Part shown: piece after piece, positions 1 to 6,376 of the stretch
Layout of the letters: each line of letters begins with the position of its first letter
How positions within the stretch are numbered: position 1 is the stretch's first letter
Source: Cycloclasticus sp.
Lineage (GTDB): Bacteria > Pseudomonadota > Gammaproteobacteria > Methylococcales > Cycloclasticaceae
Length of the DNA stretch: 6,376 bases
Assembly (NCBI GenBank): GCA_019090295.1
Contig: JAHRWG010000209.1
Location: 1 to 6,376, forward strand
Direction of reading: 5' to 3'
Made by a program: the position numbers and the translations under genes
Notes under the pieces: model-generated
Told to the model about the DNA's origin: nothing
The model's input: only the letters and a program-made list of their open reading frames with translations
Database searches by the model: none

Positions 1-162
1 CGTGATGCTAATTCTGAGTTTAAAGAAGCGTTGAAAGAAAAAATGATCACAGAGGATGATTTACGTTCAGGCGAAGAGCGTATTCAGCAAAAGACCGATC
101 AGCATGTTAAAGAAATTGATCAGCACCTTGCGGTTAAAGAAAAAGACTTGATGTCTATGTAA
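1..162 (+). CDS. frr: Ribosome recycling factor, 3' end (partial)
   Basis: Frame 1 is open from the window edge to TAA at 160-162 and gives 53 residues, beginning RDANSEFKEALKEKMITEDD and ending KEKDLMSM. This matches the C-terminal part of ribosome recycling factor: the RDAN start, the acidic turn ITEDDLRSGEE and the charged helix with QQKTDQHVKEID belong to its three-helix-bundle domain. The family is about 185 residues, so roughly 130 codons lie upstream of the window. With EF-G the protein splits post-termination ribosomes into subunits in the cytoplasm. The position directly before uppS is the usual one in gammaproteobacteria, normally with pyrH upstream. The 25 bases to uppS hold no visible terminator, so read-through into uppS is likely. 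Confidence 0.95.
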   Translation, partial: RDANSEFKEALKEKMITEDDLRSGEERIQQKTDQHVKEIDQHLAVKEKDLMSM

Positions 163-187
163 TCACTCGTTAACCATTCCTTGCTGC

Positions 188-979
188 ATGAGTTTTAGTG
201 GCAAACCACCCGTAAAGGTAAAGGAAGCTATTGTGCAGGATAATGTGAAAGAAGCAGAGCCAAGTAACAGCCCCGACCATATTGCTATTATCATGGATGG
301 TAATGGTCGGTGGGCTCAGCAGCAGGAAAAGCCTCGAGCATTTGGGCATAAGGCTGGTGTTGACGCATTAAAGAAAACCATAGAGTATTGTGCAAAGCAT
401 CATGTGAAGTTTCTGACTGTGTTTGCATTTAGCAGTGAAAATTGGCTGCGTCCTGCGAAAGAAGTGGATATTTTAATGAGCTTGTTTATGTTAGCGCTTA
501 AGCAACAAAGCTCGAAGCTTCACAAAAACAACATTCGCCTTAAAGTGATCGGTGACTGTGCGCGCTTTAATTCTAAATTACAGGCAAAAATTAAAGATGC
601 TGAGCATTTAACAGCTGGTAATACTGGGCTTACTCTTGTTGTTGCTGCTAACTATGGTGGGCAGTGGGATATTCAACAAGCGACGCAACAGCTTATTGAA
701 CAGGCTGTAAAATTAAAGTTACCAGCCAGCGAGTTAGATTTGGCTGATTTTTTATCGACCCGTGGAATACCAGATCCTGACCTTTTTATTAGAACAGGTG
801 GCGAGCAGCGGATCAGTAATTTTTTATTGTGGCAGCTTGCTTATACAGAGCTTTATTTCACAGAAACCTTGTGGCCAAGTTTTGGTGAAGCTGAAATGGA
901 TGAAGCTTTAAAAGCTTACTCATCGCGTCAGCGCCGTTTTGGAAAAGTGTCAGAGCAAATAACGGGTGAAAATCCTTAA
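188..979 (+). CDS. uppS: Undecaprenyl diphosphate synthase (cis-prenyltransferase)
   Basis: The 263-residue product is a Z-type prenyltransferase that adds eight isopentenyl diphosphates to farnesyl diphosphate, making the C55 lipid carrier for peptidoglycan and O-antigen at the cytoplasmic face of the inner membrane. The family signature HIAIIMDGNGRWA is at residues 31-43, with the catalytic Mg-binding Asp at D37. FSSENW is at 81-86, the diphosphate-binding RTGGEQRISNFLLW at 202-215, and the AYTELYF segment with the conserved Glu at about 221. The stop shares one base with the cdsA start. The ATG start at 188 leaves about 30 residues before the signature, more than in E. coli, and has no visible Shine-Dalgarno sequence. 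An in-frame GTG at 233, with AAGGAA at 221-226, would give 248 residues and is a serious alternative. Product identity is secure; the start is not. Confidence 0.96.
   Translation: MSFSGKPPVKVKEAIVQDNVKEAEPSNSPDHIAIIMDGNGRWAQQQEKPRAFGHKAGVDALKKTIEYCAKHHVKFLTVFAFSSENWLRPAKEVDILMSLFMLALKQQSSKLHKNNIRLKVIGDCARFNSKLQAKIKDAEHLTAGNTGLTLVVAANYGGQWDIQQATQQLIEQAVKLKLPASELDLADFLSTRGIPDPDLFIRTGGEQRISNFLLWQLAYTELYFTETLWPSFGEAEMDEALKAYSSRQRRFGKVSEQITGENP
221..226 (+). promoter_or_regulatory. Candidate ribosome binding site for an internal GTG start of uppS
   Basis: AAGGAA lies six bases before the in-frame GTG at 233-235. It is the best Shine-Dalgarno match near the uppS 5' end, while the pyrimidine-rich bases before the ATG at 188 have none. 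If used, it would shorten UppS by 15 residues and leave about 15 residues before the HIAIIMDGN signature. It also encodes part of the upstream reading (Lys-Glu), so the match could be chance. Confidence 0.35.
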
Positions 980-1800
980 TGAGCAGCTTAACGAAACGTA
1001 TTTTAACTGCGGTAGCCCTTATTCCTTTTGTTCTATGGTTGGTATTATTGTCCCCAGCAGATGTGTTTATAGTTATTTTTTCTGGGGTTATGCTTGTTGC
1101 CGCTTTTGAATGGGCAGGATTGAGTAGTATCAGTCAGTTAATACCTAAACTCCTGTTTGCAGTGCTGATTGTGCTGGCTTCTAATTTACTGCTGCTGGCT
1201 AATCAACCAGTCTTAATAGCGGGGCTAATGACGGGTCTTGTGTTTTGGTTGGTATTGATCGGTTTAATTATCACGGTTCCACGCTGGCTTTTAAGTATTA
1301 AAGTAAAGCCTTTTTATATGCAGTTTATAGGCGGATTCCTGTTAAGTTTAACGTTTGTTTCGCTTGTTTACCTCAAGCAGTCGGTACAAGAAGGTGATAC
1401 CGCTTTAATGTACCTACTGCTGCTAATATGGGTGGCTGATTCAGGGGCTTATTTTTCAGGTCGTGCTTTTGGAAAACACAAATTAAGTATCCATGTTAGT
1501 CCTGCGAAATCCATTGAAGGTTTGTTAGGAGGCATGGTGCTATGTCTTTTGCTGTCAGTGATAGCAGCAGGCTATTTCGAACAAAGTCAGGTTGCTTTGT
1601 TTACCTTATTTTCATTAGGTGTTGCTTGGGTGTCGGTGTACGGGGATTTAGTTGAAAGCCTTGTTAAACGGCGTGCAGGCGTGAAGGATAGTGGGCATAT
1701 ATTACCGGGGCACGGTGGCATCCTAGATAGAATTGATAGTTTGTTAGCAGCAGCACCATTTTCCGTAGCGTTTTACATCTTGATGGAATTATTGTCGTGA
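979..1800 (+). CDS. cdsA: Phosphatidate cytidylyltransferase (CDP-diglyceride synthase)
   Basis: The 273-residue, very hydrophobic protein converts phosphatidic acid and CTP to CDP-diacylglycerol, the precursor of phosphatidylethanolamine, phosphatidylglycerol and cardiolipin, in the inner membrane. The C-terminal CDP-diglyceride synthase signature is complete at residues 227-253, reading S-x2-KR-x4-KDSGHILPGHGG-x-LDRID, with the conserved Lys-Asp pair and the DRxD end. Upstream of it, ADSGAYFSGRAFGKHKL (153-169) and VSPAKSIEG (173-181) are the usual cytidylyltransferase blocks. SIEG stands where E. coli has TWQG. Several membrane segments precede these, at about 10-25, 28-46, 57-75, 78-100, 114-131 and 142-157. 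The ATG overlaps the uppS TAA by one base, with GGTGA at 965-969 as a plausible ribosome site. The TGA overlaps the dxr start by four bases. Length is within the normal range. Confidence 0.96.
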   Translation: MSSLTKRILTAVALIPFVLWLVLLSPADVFIVIFSGVMLVAAFEWAGLSSISQLIPKLLFAVLIVLASNLLLLANQPVLIAGLMTGLVFWLVLIGLIITVPRWLLSIKVKPFYMQFIGGFLLSLTFVSLVYLKQSVQEGDTALMYLLLLIWVADSGAYFSGRAFGKHKLSIHVSPAKSIEGLLGGMVLCLLLSVIAAGYFEQSQVALFTLFSLGVAWVSVYGDLVESLVKRRAGVKDSGHILPGHGGILDRIDSLLAAAPFSVAFYILMELLS

Positions 1801-2978
1801 AAAGCGTTTGTATTTTAGGGTCAACGGGCTCAATCGGGGTAAGTACTCTTGATGTTGTCAGGTTAAATGCTAGCAACTACAAGGTTGTTGCGTTAACGGC
1901 GAACAAAAATATACAATTATTGAAGCAGCAATGCGTCGAGTTTAACCCAATGTTTGTGGTTATCCCTGATGCTGACTTAGCAGAACAATTTGAACGGAGT
2001 ATTCAGCAGTCCGAACTTGATGGAATAAGTGTGCTGTCAGGTAAGGAATCGCTGGAGTTTGTATGCCAATTGGAGATAGTAGACGTTGTTGTGGCCGCTA
2101 TAGTAGGGGCTGCTGGTCTGCTTCCAACACTGGCGGCAGCTAAAGCAGGTAAAGTTTTATTGTTAGCCAATAAAGAAGCATTGGTTATTTCTGGTGACTT
2201 ATTAATGTCTGCTGTCAGTGAGAATGGAGCGACATTATTGCCGTTGGATAGCGAGCATAATGCGCTGTTTCAGTGCATGCCTGCAGCTTATCGAACCGGA
2301 GAGCCGGTTAAAGGGTTAAGGCGACTGATACTGACAGCATCAGGTGGCCCATTCCTTCATGCGAGTGACGAAGAGCTCAGTCGGGTGACTGTTGAGCAAG
2401 CCTGCGCGCATCCTAACTGGTCAATGGGGCAGAAGATATCCATTGATTCAGCCACAATGATGAACAAAGGCCTAGAGGTAATAGAAGCCAGTTATTTATT
2501 TTCTGTGGACGCTGATGATATTGATGTCCTTGTGCACCCGCAAAGTATTATTCACTCAATGGTCGATTACATTGATGGATCGGTTCTAGCGCAATTAGGT
2601 AACCCTGATATGAGAACGCCTATTGCACATGCCTTATCCTGGCCAGATAGGCAGCCAAGTGGTGTTTCAGCCTTAGACTTTATATTACATAAGCAACTTA
2701 GCTTTGAACCCCCGTCAATAGATAAATTTCCTTGTTTAAGGCTTGCTTATGAGGCATTAAAGGCAAAGGGAACCGCTACCACTATTTTAAACGCGGCCAA
2801 TGAGGTCGCTGTCGATAATTTTTTAAACAATAAAATTAGTTTTACTGACATACCTAAGCTTATAGAGAAAACAATGGAGCGCTCTGAGGTTAAAACAGTT
2901 GATTCCATTGCAACAGTGCTATTAGCTGATGCCGAAGCTAGGGAACAAGCGACAACATGTATAGGCTTGATTAAATGA
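1797..2978 (+). CDS. dxr: 1-deoxy-D-xylulose 5-phosphate reductoisomerase
   Basis: The 393-residue cytosolic enzyme rearranges and reduces 1-deoxy-D-xylulose 5-phosphate to 2-C-methyl-D-erythritol 4-phosphate with NADPH, the first committed step of the MEP isoprenoid pathway. The N-terminal nucleotide-binding motif ILGSTGSIG is at residues 6-14 and LLANKEALV at 122-130. The metal-site block LPLDSEHNALFQ (148-159) supplies D151 and E153. ASGGPF is at 181-186, HPNWSMGQKISIDSATMMNK at 205-224, and E227 in NKGLE is the third metal ligand by analogy with E. coli E231. The start is a GTG whose last two bases belong to the cdsA TGA (GTGA overlap). It places M-K-x3-ILGSTGSIG exactly as in E. coli Dxr. 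Only a weak TGGA (1784-1787) precedes it, so translation is probably coupled to cdsA. The TGA overlaps the rseP ATG by four bases. The product supplies the precursors used by UppS. Confidence 0.97.
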   Translation: MKSVCILGSTGSIGVSTLDVVRLNASNYKVVALTANKNIQLLKQQCVEFNPMFVVIPDADLAEQFERSIQQSELDGISVLSGKESLEFVCQLEIVDVVVAAIVGAAGLLPTLAAAKAGKVLLLANKEALVISGDLLMSAVSENGATLLPLDSEHNALFQCMPAAYRTGEPVKGLRRLILTASGGPFLHASDEELSRVTVEQACAHPNWSMGQKISIDSATMMNKGLEVIEASYLFSVDADDIDVLVHPQSIIHSMVDYIDGSVLAQLGNPDMRTPIAHALSWPDRQPSGVSALDFILHKQLSFEPPSIDKFPCLRLAYEALKAKGTATTILNAANEVAVDNFLNNKISFTDIPKLIEKTMERSEVKTVDSIATVLLADAEAREQATTCIGLIK

Positions 2979-4333
2979 GTGCGGTTATTTCGTTATTATC
3001 GTTTGTTTTAGCCTTGGGTATTTTGGTAACGGTTCATGAATTTGGTCACTTCTGGGTGGCGAGGCGTTGTGGGGTTAAGGTTTTGCAGTTTTCTGTGGGC
3101 TTTGGAAAACCACTGTTTAAATTCAAACGCAAACATGATGACACCGATTACATAATTGCCGCTATACCATTGGGTGGTTACGTTAAGATGTTGGATGAGA
3201 ACAATGCCGTAGTTAGCGAAGCTGATAAGAGTAAAGCGTTTAATAACCAGTCCTTATTGAAACGGGTTTTAATCGTATTAGCGGGGCCATTGGCTAACTT
3301 TATTTTTGCATTTGTTATGTTTTGGCTCATTTTAATGCTTGGTGAAGAGGGACTGAAACCAGTGGTTGGGGAATTAAACCCAAAGGGGTTGGCTATTCAT
3401 GCTGGTGTTGAAGTTGGAGATGAAATTATTGAGGTAAATGGTCGGCCTTCACCTATTTGGCGAATTGCTCTAGGCATGATGACGACTGAAGTACTTGATT
3501 CTGGTCGAGCTGGCATTACATTAATAAAACCTGGCGGCCAACGTATCAATGTTACTTTGGAATCCTCGGAGTCAGGAAACTTAGAGGTTGAGGATATTTC
3601 GAATCTATTAGGTATTGAACCTCAAATACCAATGATTAAGCCCATTATTGACCATGTTGTGGCGGGTGGGGCCGCGGATCTTGCGGGCCTAAAAAAGGGC
3701 GATTTAATCATAGCGGTTGATCAAGTGAGTATTGAAACGTGGAGTGAATGGGTGGCGCTTGTACGTGCTAATGCAGGAAAAGAATTAGAGCTCATTGTTC
3801 AAACAACAACTGGGCAGGCTAGGCGGTTTATAACGCCAACAAGTGTTAATTCTGGCGATCAAATCATTGGTCAAATAAAGGCAAGTGCACACGTCGATAA
3901 AGATGAGTTATCTGGGTTTTATCAGCAGTATAGGCTTGGGCCTATTCAGGCATTAGTGGAAGCCAGTCATCAAACCATTATCTACTCAACGCTGACAGTT
4001 AAACTGATTGGGAGAATGCTTATTGGTAAAGCGTCCGTTGAAAATTTAAGTGGCCCCTTAAGTTTAGCTAAGTATGCCGGTCAAACCGCGAGCATAGGCA
4101 TCGTGTCTTTTTTGAAGTTTCTTGCGTTTGTCAGTGTTAGCTTAGGGGTGATGAACTTAATGCCGATCCCTATGTTGGATGGGGGGCACTTGTTCTTCTT
4201 TTTAGTCGAAGGGCTAAAGGGTAAACCCATGTCTGAAAAGTCTCAAGCAACATTAATGCGATTAGGTATGGTCTTGTTGTTTTCTATTATGGTACTCGCG
4301 TTGTGTATTGACTTAAATCGAATACTGGCTTAA
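2975..4333 (+). CDS. rseP: RIP metalloprotease RseP (site-2 protease, sigma-E pathway)
   Basis: The 452-residue inner-membrane zinc protease cuts the transmembrane segment of anti-sigma factor RseA (MucA in Pseudomonas) after the DegS-type first cut, releasing sigma-E (AlgU). It also clears remnant signal peptides in E. coli. The zinc motif HEFGH is at residues 21-25 in the first membrane segment. The third ligand D402 lies in NLMPIPMLDGGH (394-405), the NxxPxPxLDGGH motif of site-2 proteases. IPLGGYVKM at 64-72 and FNNQS at 89-93 are also conserved. Other membrane segments are about 97-121, 376-396 and 428-447. Two periplasmic PDZ domains lie between, PDZ1 near 125-200 and PDZ2 near 222-290 (GGAADLAGLKKGD). 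Length matches the E. coli protein (450). The ATG overlaps the dxr TGA (ATGA) and only a weak TAGG precedes it, so translation is probably coupled. bamA follows after 74 bases. Confidence 0.97.
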   Translation: MSAVISLLSFVLALGILVTVHEFGHFWVARRCGVKVLQFSVGFGKPLFKFKRKHDDTDYIIAAIPLGGYVKMLDENNAVVSEADKSKAFNNQSLLKRVLIVLAGPLANFIFAFVMFWLILMLGEEGLKPVVGELNPKGLAIHAGVEVGDEIIEVNGRPSPIWRIALGMMTTEVLDSGRAGITLIKPGGQRINVTLESSESGNLEVEDISNLLGIEPQIPMIKPIIDHVVAGGAADLAGLKKGDLIIAVDQVSIETWSEWVALVRANAGKELELIVQTTTGQARRFITPTSVNSGDQIIGQIKASAHVDKDELSGFYQQYRLGPIQALVEASHQTIIYSTLTVKLIGRMLIGKASVENLSGPLSLAKYAGQTASIGIVSFLKFLAFVSVSLGVMNLMPIPMLDGGHLFFFLVEGLKGKPMSEKSQATLMRLGMVLLFSIMVLALCIDLNRILA

Positions 4334-4340
4334 TTAGATA

Positions 4341-4369
4341 TTGAGTCGACGTGCCATTTTATCTATACT
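4341..4369 (+). promoter_or_regulatory. Candidate sigma-70 promoter for bamA
   Basis: The gap between rseP and bamA contains TTGAGT (4341-4346, four of six consensus bases) and TATACT (4364-4369, five of six), separated by exactly 17 bases. Initiation about seven bases after the -10 box would fall near 4376 and leave a leader of about 32 bases before the bamA GTG. No stem-loop with a T-run is visible in the gap, so transcription from the upstream operon probably also continues into bamA. This call rests on sequence match only. No convincing sigma-E promoter was seen in the gap. Confidence 0.5.
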
Positions 4370-4407
4370 AAATAATCTTTGTAACTATCTTACAATCTAC
4401 TCACCTT

Positions 4408-6376
4408 GTGAATAAAATAATTAAAAAAACATATCGCCTTGCTGTCTTTTTGTTGATAGTAACATGCTCAACGATAGCGACCTCGGCTGAGCCATTTATT
4501 ATTAAAGACATTAAAATTAATGGCCTGCAGCGGATAACAGCTGGTGCGGTTTTTAATGGAATGAGTGTGGAAGTAGGGGATGAGCTGACGACAGAGCGTT
4601 CAGCAGACCTAATCCGCGAACTGTTCCAAATGGGGTTTTTTAGTGATGTGAATGTTCAGCAAGAGGGGGAGACTCTGATTGTTAACGTTAGCGAACGCCC
4701 AGCCATTACTTCAATTGATATTGAAGGTAATGAAGATCTCGAAACTGCGCAGCTGGTTGAAGCGTTTGATGACGTCGGTCTGACTGTAGGCCGTGTATTT
4801 AACCCCCTCGTTCTTGATAAGGTAAAAAACGAGTTACTTCAGCAGTATTATAATAATGGTAAGTACTCAGCACAGGTCGAGAGTAAGATAACGCTGTTAG
4901 AGCGTAATAGGGTGGCCGTTATGATCAATATTACTGAAGGCTCAGCTGCCAGTATCAAAAAGATCAATGTCATTGGGAATAAGGCGTATGACGATAATGA
5001 AATTCTTAAGGCATTTGAATTAACAGGCCCAACACTATTCTCTTTCTACACCAATAGTAACCAGTATTCTAAGCAAAAATTATCTGCAGACTTAGAGCAA
5101 CTAAATTCATTCTACCAGGACCGTGGGTATATTAACTTTAACGTTGAATCGACGCAGGTTTCAATTAGCCCAGATAAAAATGATATTTTTATTACTATCA
5201 ATATTAAAGAGGGGAAGGTACACACAGTTAGTGAAGTGAAGTTAGCCGGTGAGCTCATTCTTAAACCTAGCTTGCTTATTCCCTATGTTATAACGCAGCC
5301 AGGTGATGTTTTCTCAAGAAAAAAAGCAACCCAGACATCCAAGAACATTACGACAGTACTTGGCCACAAAGGGCACTCCTTTGCTAATGTGAACATGATT
5401 CCTGAAATAGACAATGAAACGGCGACTGTTAAAATGACGTTTTTTGTCGACCCAGGTAAACGTGTCTATGTGCGTAGAGTCATCATGCAGGGAAACACTA
5501 AAACACGCGACGAGGTGTTGCGACGAGAAGTTCGTCAGATGGAAGGTGCGCCTATTTCAACCTCCTCGGTTGAGCACTCTAAATCTAGACTATCTAGGCT
5601 GGGGCATTTCGATGAAGTGGAGGTTGAAACACCTGCTGTGCCTGGAACGACTGATCAGGTTGACGTGAAATATACGGTTGAAGAAAAGTCTTCTGGTAAC
5701 ATTACGGCGGGAGCAGGGTTTTCTCAGTCTCAGGGCCTTGTGCTAAATGCAGGTATTAGCCAAAATAACTTTTTAGGCTCAGGTAAAAGAGTGAGTGCTA
5801 GCTTTAATACCAGTGATTATAATACCTTGTATAGCCTGGGTTACACCAACCCATACTATACCGTTGATGGCATTAGTCGAGGCTTCAATATCAGCTACAG
5901 AAAGACTGATAATGATGACTCTGATAACACCTCTTACGAAAACACCTATGAGACAGAGACATTCGGTATGGGTGTGAACTTCGGTATACCACTTAATGAA
6001 AGCGATAGAATTGGTTTTGGCTTAGACCTTGAGTTTACCGATATAGGCGTGGATCAGGATCAATTCATTGACCCGCTTTATGATTTTGTGGATATGTATA
6101 GGTTTATCAGACAAAATGGTGATTCGTACACCAACCTAAAAGCCAAAGCTTCGTGGGGGACTGATACACGAGACCGAGCAATTTTTGCAACACGTGGTGG
6201 TTCAAAGAGGCTTTCAGGGGAGATTACGATTCCAGGGTCAGATCTAGAGTATTACAAAGTATCTTATAACCAGAAGCAGTACTTCCCAGTAACTCGTAAT
6301 ACTACGTTGTACTTAAATGCAGATATTGGTTACGGTGATGCCTATGGAGACATGGAAGAATTGCCTTTCTTCGAAA
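4408..6376 (+). CDS. bamA: Outer membrane protein assembly factor BamA, 5' part (partial)
   Basis: The frame stays open from GTG at 4408 to the window edge: 656 codons plus one base, no stop. BamA is the Omp85 core of the complex that folds and inserts beta-barrel proteins into the outer membrane. Residues 1-27 form a signal peptide (lysine-rich start, hydrophobic AVFLLIVT, likely cleavage after TSA-27), and the mature protein begins EPFIIKDIKINGLQRI. By alignment from memory to E. coli BamA (constant offset of six), POTRA1-5 span about 30-97, 98-178, 181-269, 272-350 and 353-427; the barrel starts near 430. RREVRQMEG (372-380) in POTRA5 aligns with the BamD-contact segment, E379 matching E. 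coli E373. Barrel landmarks are TNPYYTVDG (480-488), IPGSDLEYYKV (608-618) and LPFFE (652-656). Roughly 120-150 residues, including the VRGF region, lie beyond the edge. In-frame stops at 4342 and 4369 leave GTG as the only ordinary start giving a full signal peptide. It lacks a Shine-Dalgarno sequence but is followed by A-rich codons. Confidence 0.96.
   Translation, partial: MNKIIKKTYRLAVFLLIVTCSTIATSAEPFIIKDIKINGLQRITAGAVFNGMSVEVGDELTTERSADLIRELFQMGFFSDVNVQQEGETLIVNVSERPAITSIDIEGNEDLETAQLVEAFDDVGLTVGRVFNPLVLDKVKNELLQQYYNNGKYSAQVESKITLLERNRVAVMINITEGSAASIKKINVIGNKAYDDNEILKAFELTGPTLFSFYTNSNQYSKQKLSADLEQLNSFYQDRGYINFNVESTQVSISPDKNDIFITINIKEGKVHTVSEVKLAGELILKPSLLIPYVITQPGDVFSRKKATQTSKNITTVLGHKGHSFANVNMIPEIDNETATVKMTFFVDPGKRVYVRRVIMQGNTKTRDEVLRREVRQMEGAPISTSSVEHSKSRLSRLGHFDEVEVETPAVPGTTDQVDVKYTVEEKSSGNITAGAGFSQSQGLVLNAGISQNNFLGSGKRVSASFNTSDYNTLYSLGYTNPYYTVDGISRGFNISYRKTDNDDSDNTSYENTYETETFGMGVNFGIPLNESDRIGFGLDLEFTDIGVDQDQFIDPLYDFVDMYRFIRQNGDSYTNLKAKASWGTDTRDRAIFATRGGSKRLSGEITIPGSDLEYYKVSYNQKQYFPVTRNTTLYLNADIGYGDAYGDMEELPFFE

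Noticed and set aside
903..917. Near-perfect palindrome AAGCTTT-A-AAAGCTT.
   Set aside because: It lies within uppS codons, has no T-run after it, and two nearby HindIII-like hexamers can arise by chance in AT-leaning coding sequence.
1664..1876. A 70-residue reading frame on the minus strand across the cdsA-dxr junction.
   Set aside because: It lies antisense to the conserved cdsA signature and the dxr nucleotide-binding motif, resembles no family I know, and has no promoter or ribosome site of its own that I can see.
1550..2221. A 12-base direct repeat TGCTGTCAGTGA in cdsA (1550-1561) and dxr (2210-2221).
   Set aside because: About one 12-base match is expected by chance in a window of this size, and both copies are ordinary Leu/Ala-Val-Ser codons.
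4153..4179. GAACTT followed 16 bases later by TTGGA, resembling a sigma-E promoter inside rseP upstream of bamA.
   Set aside because: The GAACTT encodes the invariant Asn-Leu of the protease NLMPIPMLDGGH motif and the -10 match is poor (three of five), so coding constraint explains it. A mapped 5' end near 4186 would change this.
4453..4482. Possible lipobox in the BamA signal peptide (I-V-T-C at residues 17-20), which would make it a lipoprotein.
   Set aside because: Thr precedes the Cys where lipoboxes need Gly, Ala or Ser. The hydrophobic segment continues to a normal signal peptidase I site (TSA before EPF), and BamA is not a lipoprotein.
5444..5668. A 74-residue + strand frame inside bamA.
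   Set aside because: It is an out-of-frame shadow of POTRA5, whose own frame encodes the conserved RREVRQMEG segment.
5795..5977. A 60-residue + strand frame inside bamA with a hydrophobic start.
   Set aside because: It is out of frame with the barrel sequence (TNPYYTVDG and following strands), and its apparent hydrophobic start is a by-product of those codons.

Overview
The window is a stretch of gammaproteobacterial chromosome carrying the conserved envelope-biogenesis cluster frr–uppS–cdsA–dxr–rseP–bamA, with every gene on the + strand. A complete two-PDZ RseP followed directly by BamA indicates a Gram-negative bacterium with a sigma-E-type envelope stress pathway. The order uppS-cdsA-dxr is the one known from Pseudomonas and relatives; in E. 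coli dxr lies between frr and ispU (uppS). Base composition is visibly AT-leaning, which suggests a low-GC, perhaps marine, gammaproteobacterium rather than Pseudomonas itself. I cannot name a genus.

Layout: 1-162 is the 3' end of frr (ribosome recycling factor). After 25 bases come four complete genes packed end to end. These are uppS (188-979), cdsA (979-1800, 1-base overlap), dxr (1797-2978, GTG start, 4-base overlap) and rseP (2975-4333, 4-base overlap). The shared start/stop bases imply one transcript with translational coupling. A 74-base gap (4334-4407) follows, the only real intergenic space in the window. It holds a good sigma-70-like promoter (TTGAGT-17-TATACT). bamA then starts at a GTG (4408) and runs off the right edge, with signal peptide, five POTRA domains and much of the barrel present. 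It has no stop codon inside the window.

How the genes fit together: Dxr makes MEP, the first committed intermediate on the route to isoprenoid precursors. UppS condenses those precursors into undecaprenyl diphosphate, the lipid carrier for peptidoglycan and O-antigen. CdsA makes CDP-diacylglycerol for phospholipids. RseP is the intramembrane protease that relays outer-membrane-protein folding stress, and BamA is the machine that inserts those proteins. Frr links the block to translation genes upstream.

I found no mobile element, CRISPR array, RNA gene or undescribed system. The points worth a second look are modest: the start codon of uppS, the promoter and Shine-Dalgarno-less GTG start of bamA, and the gene order.
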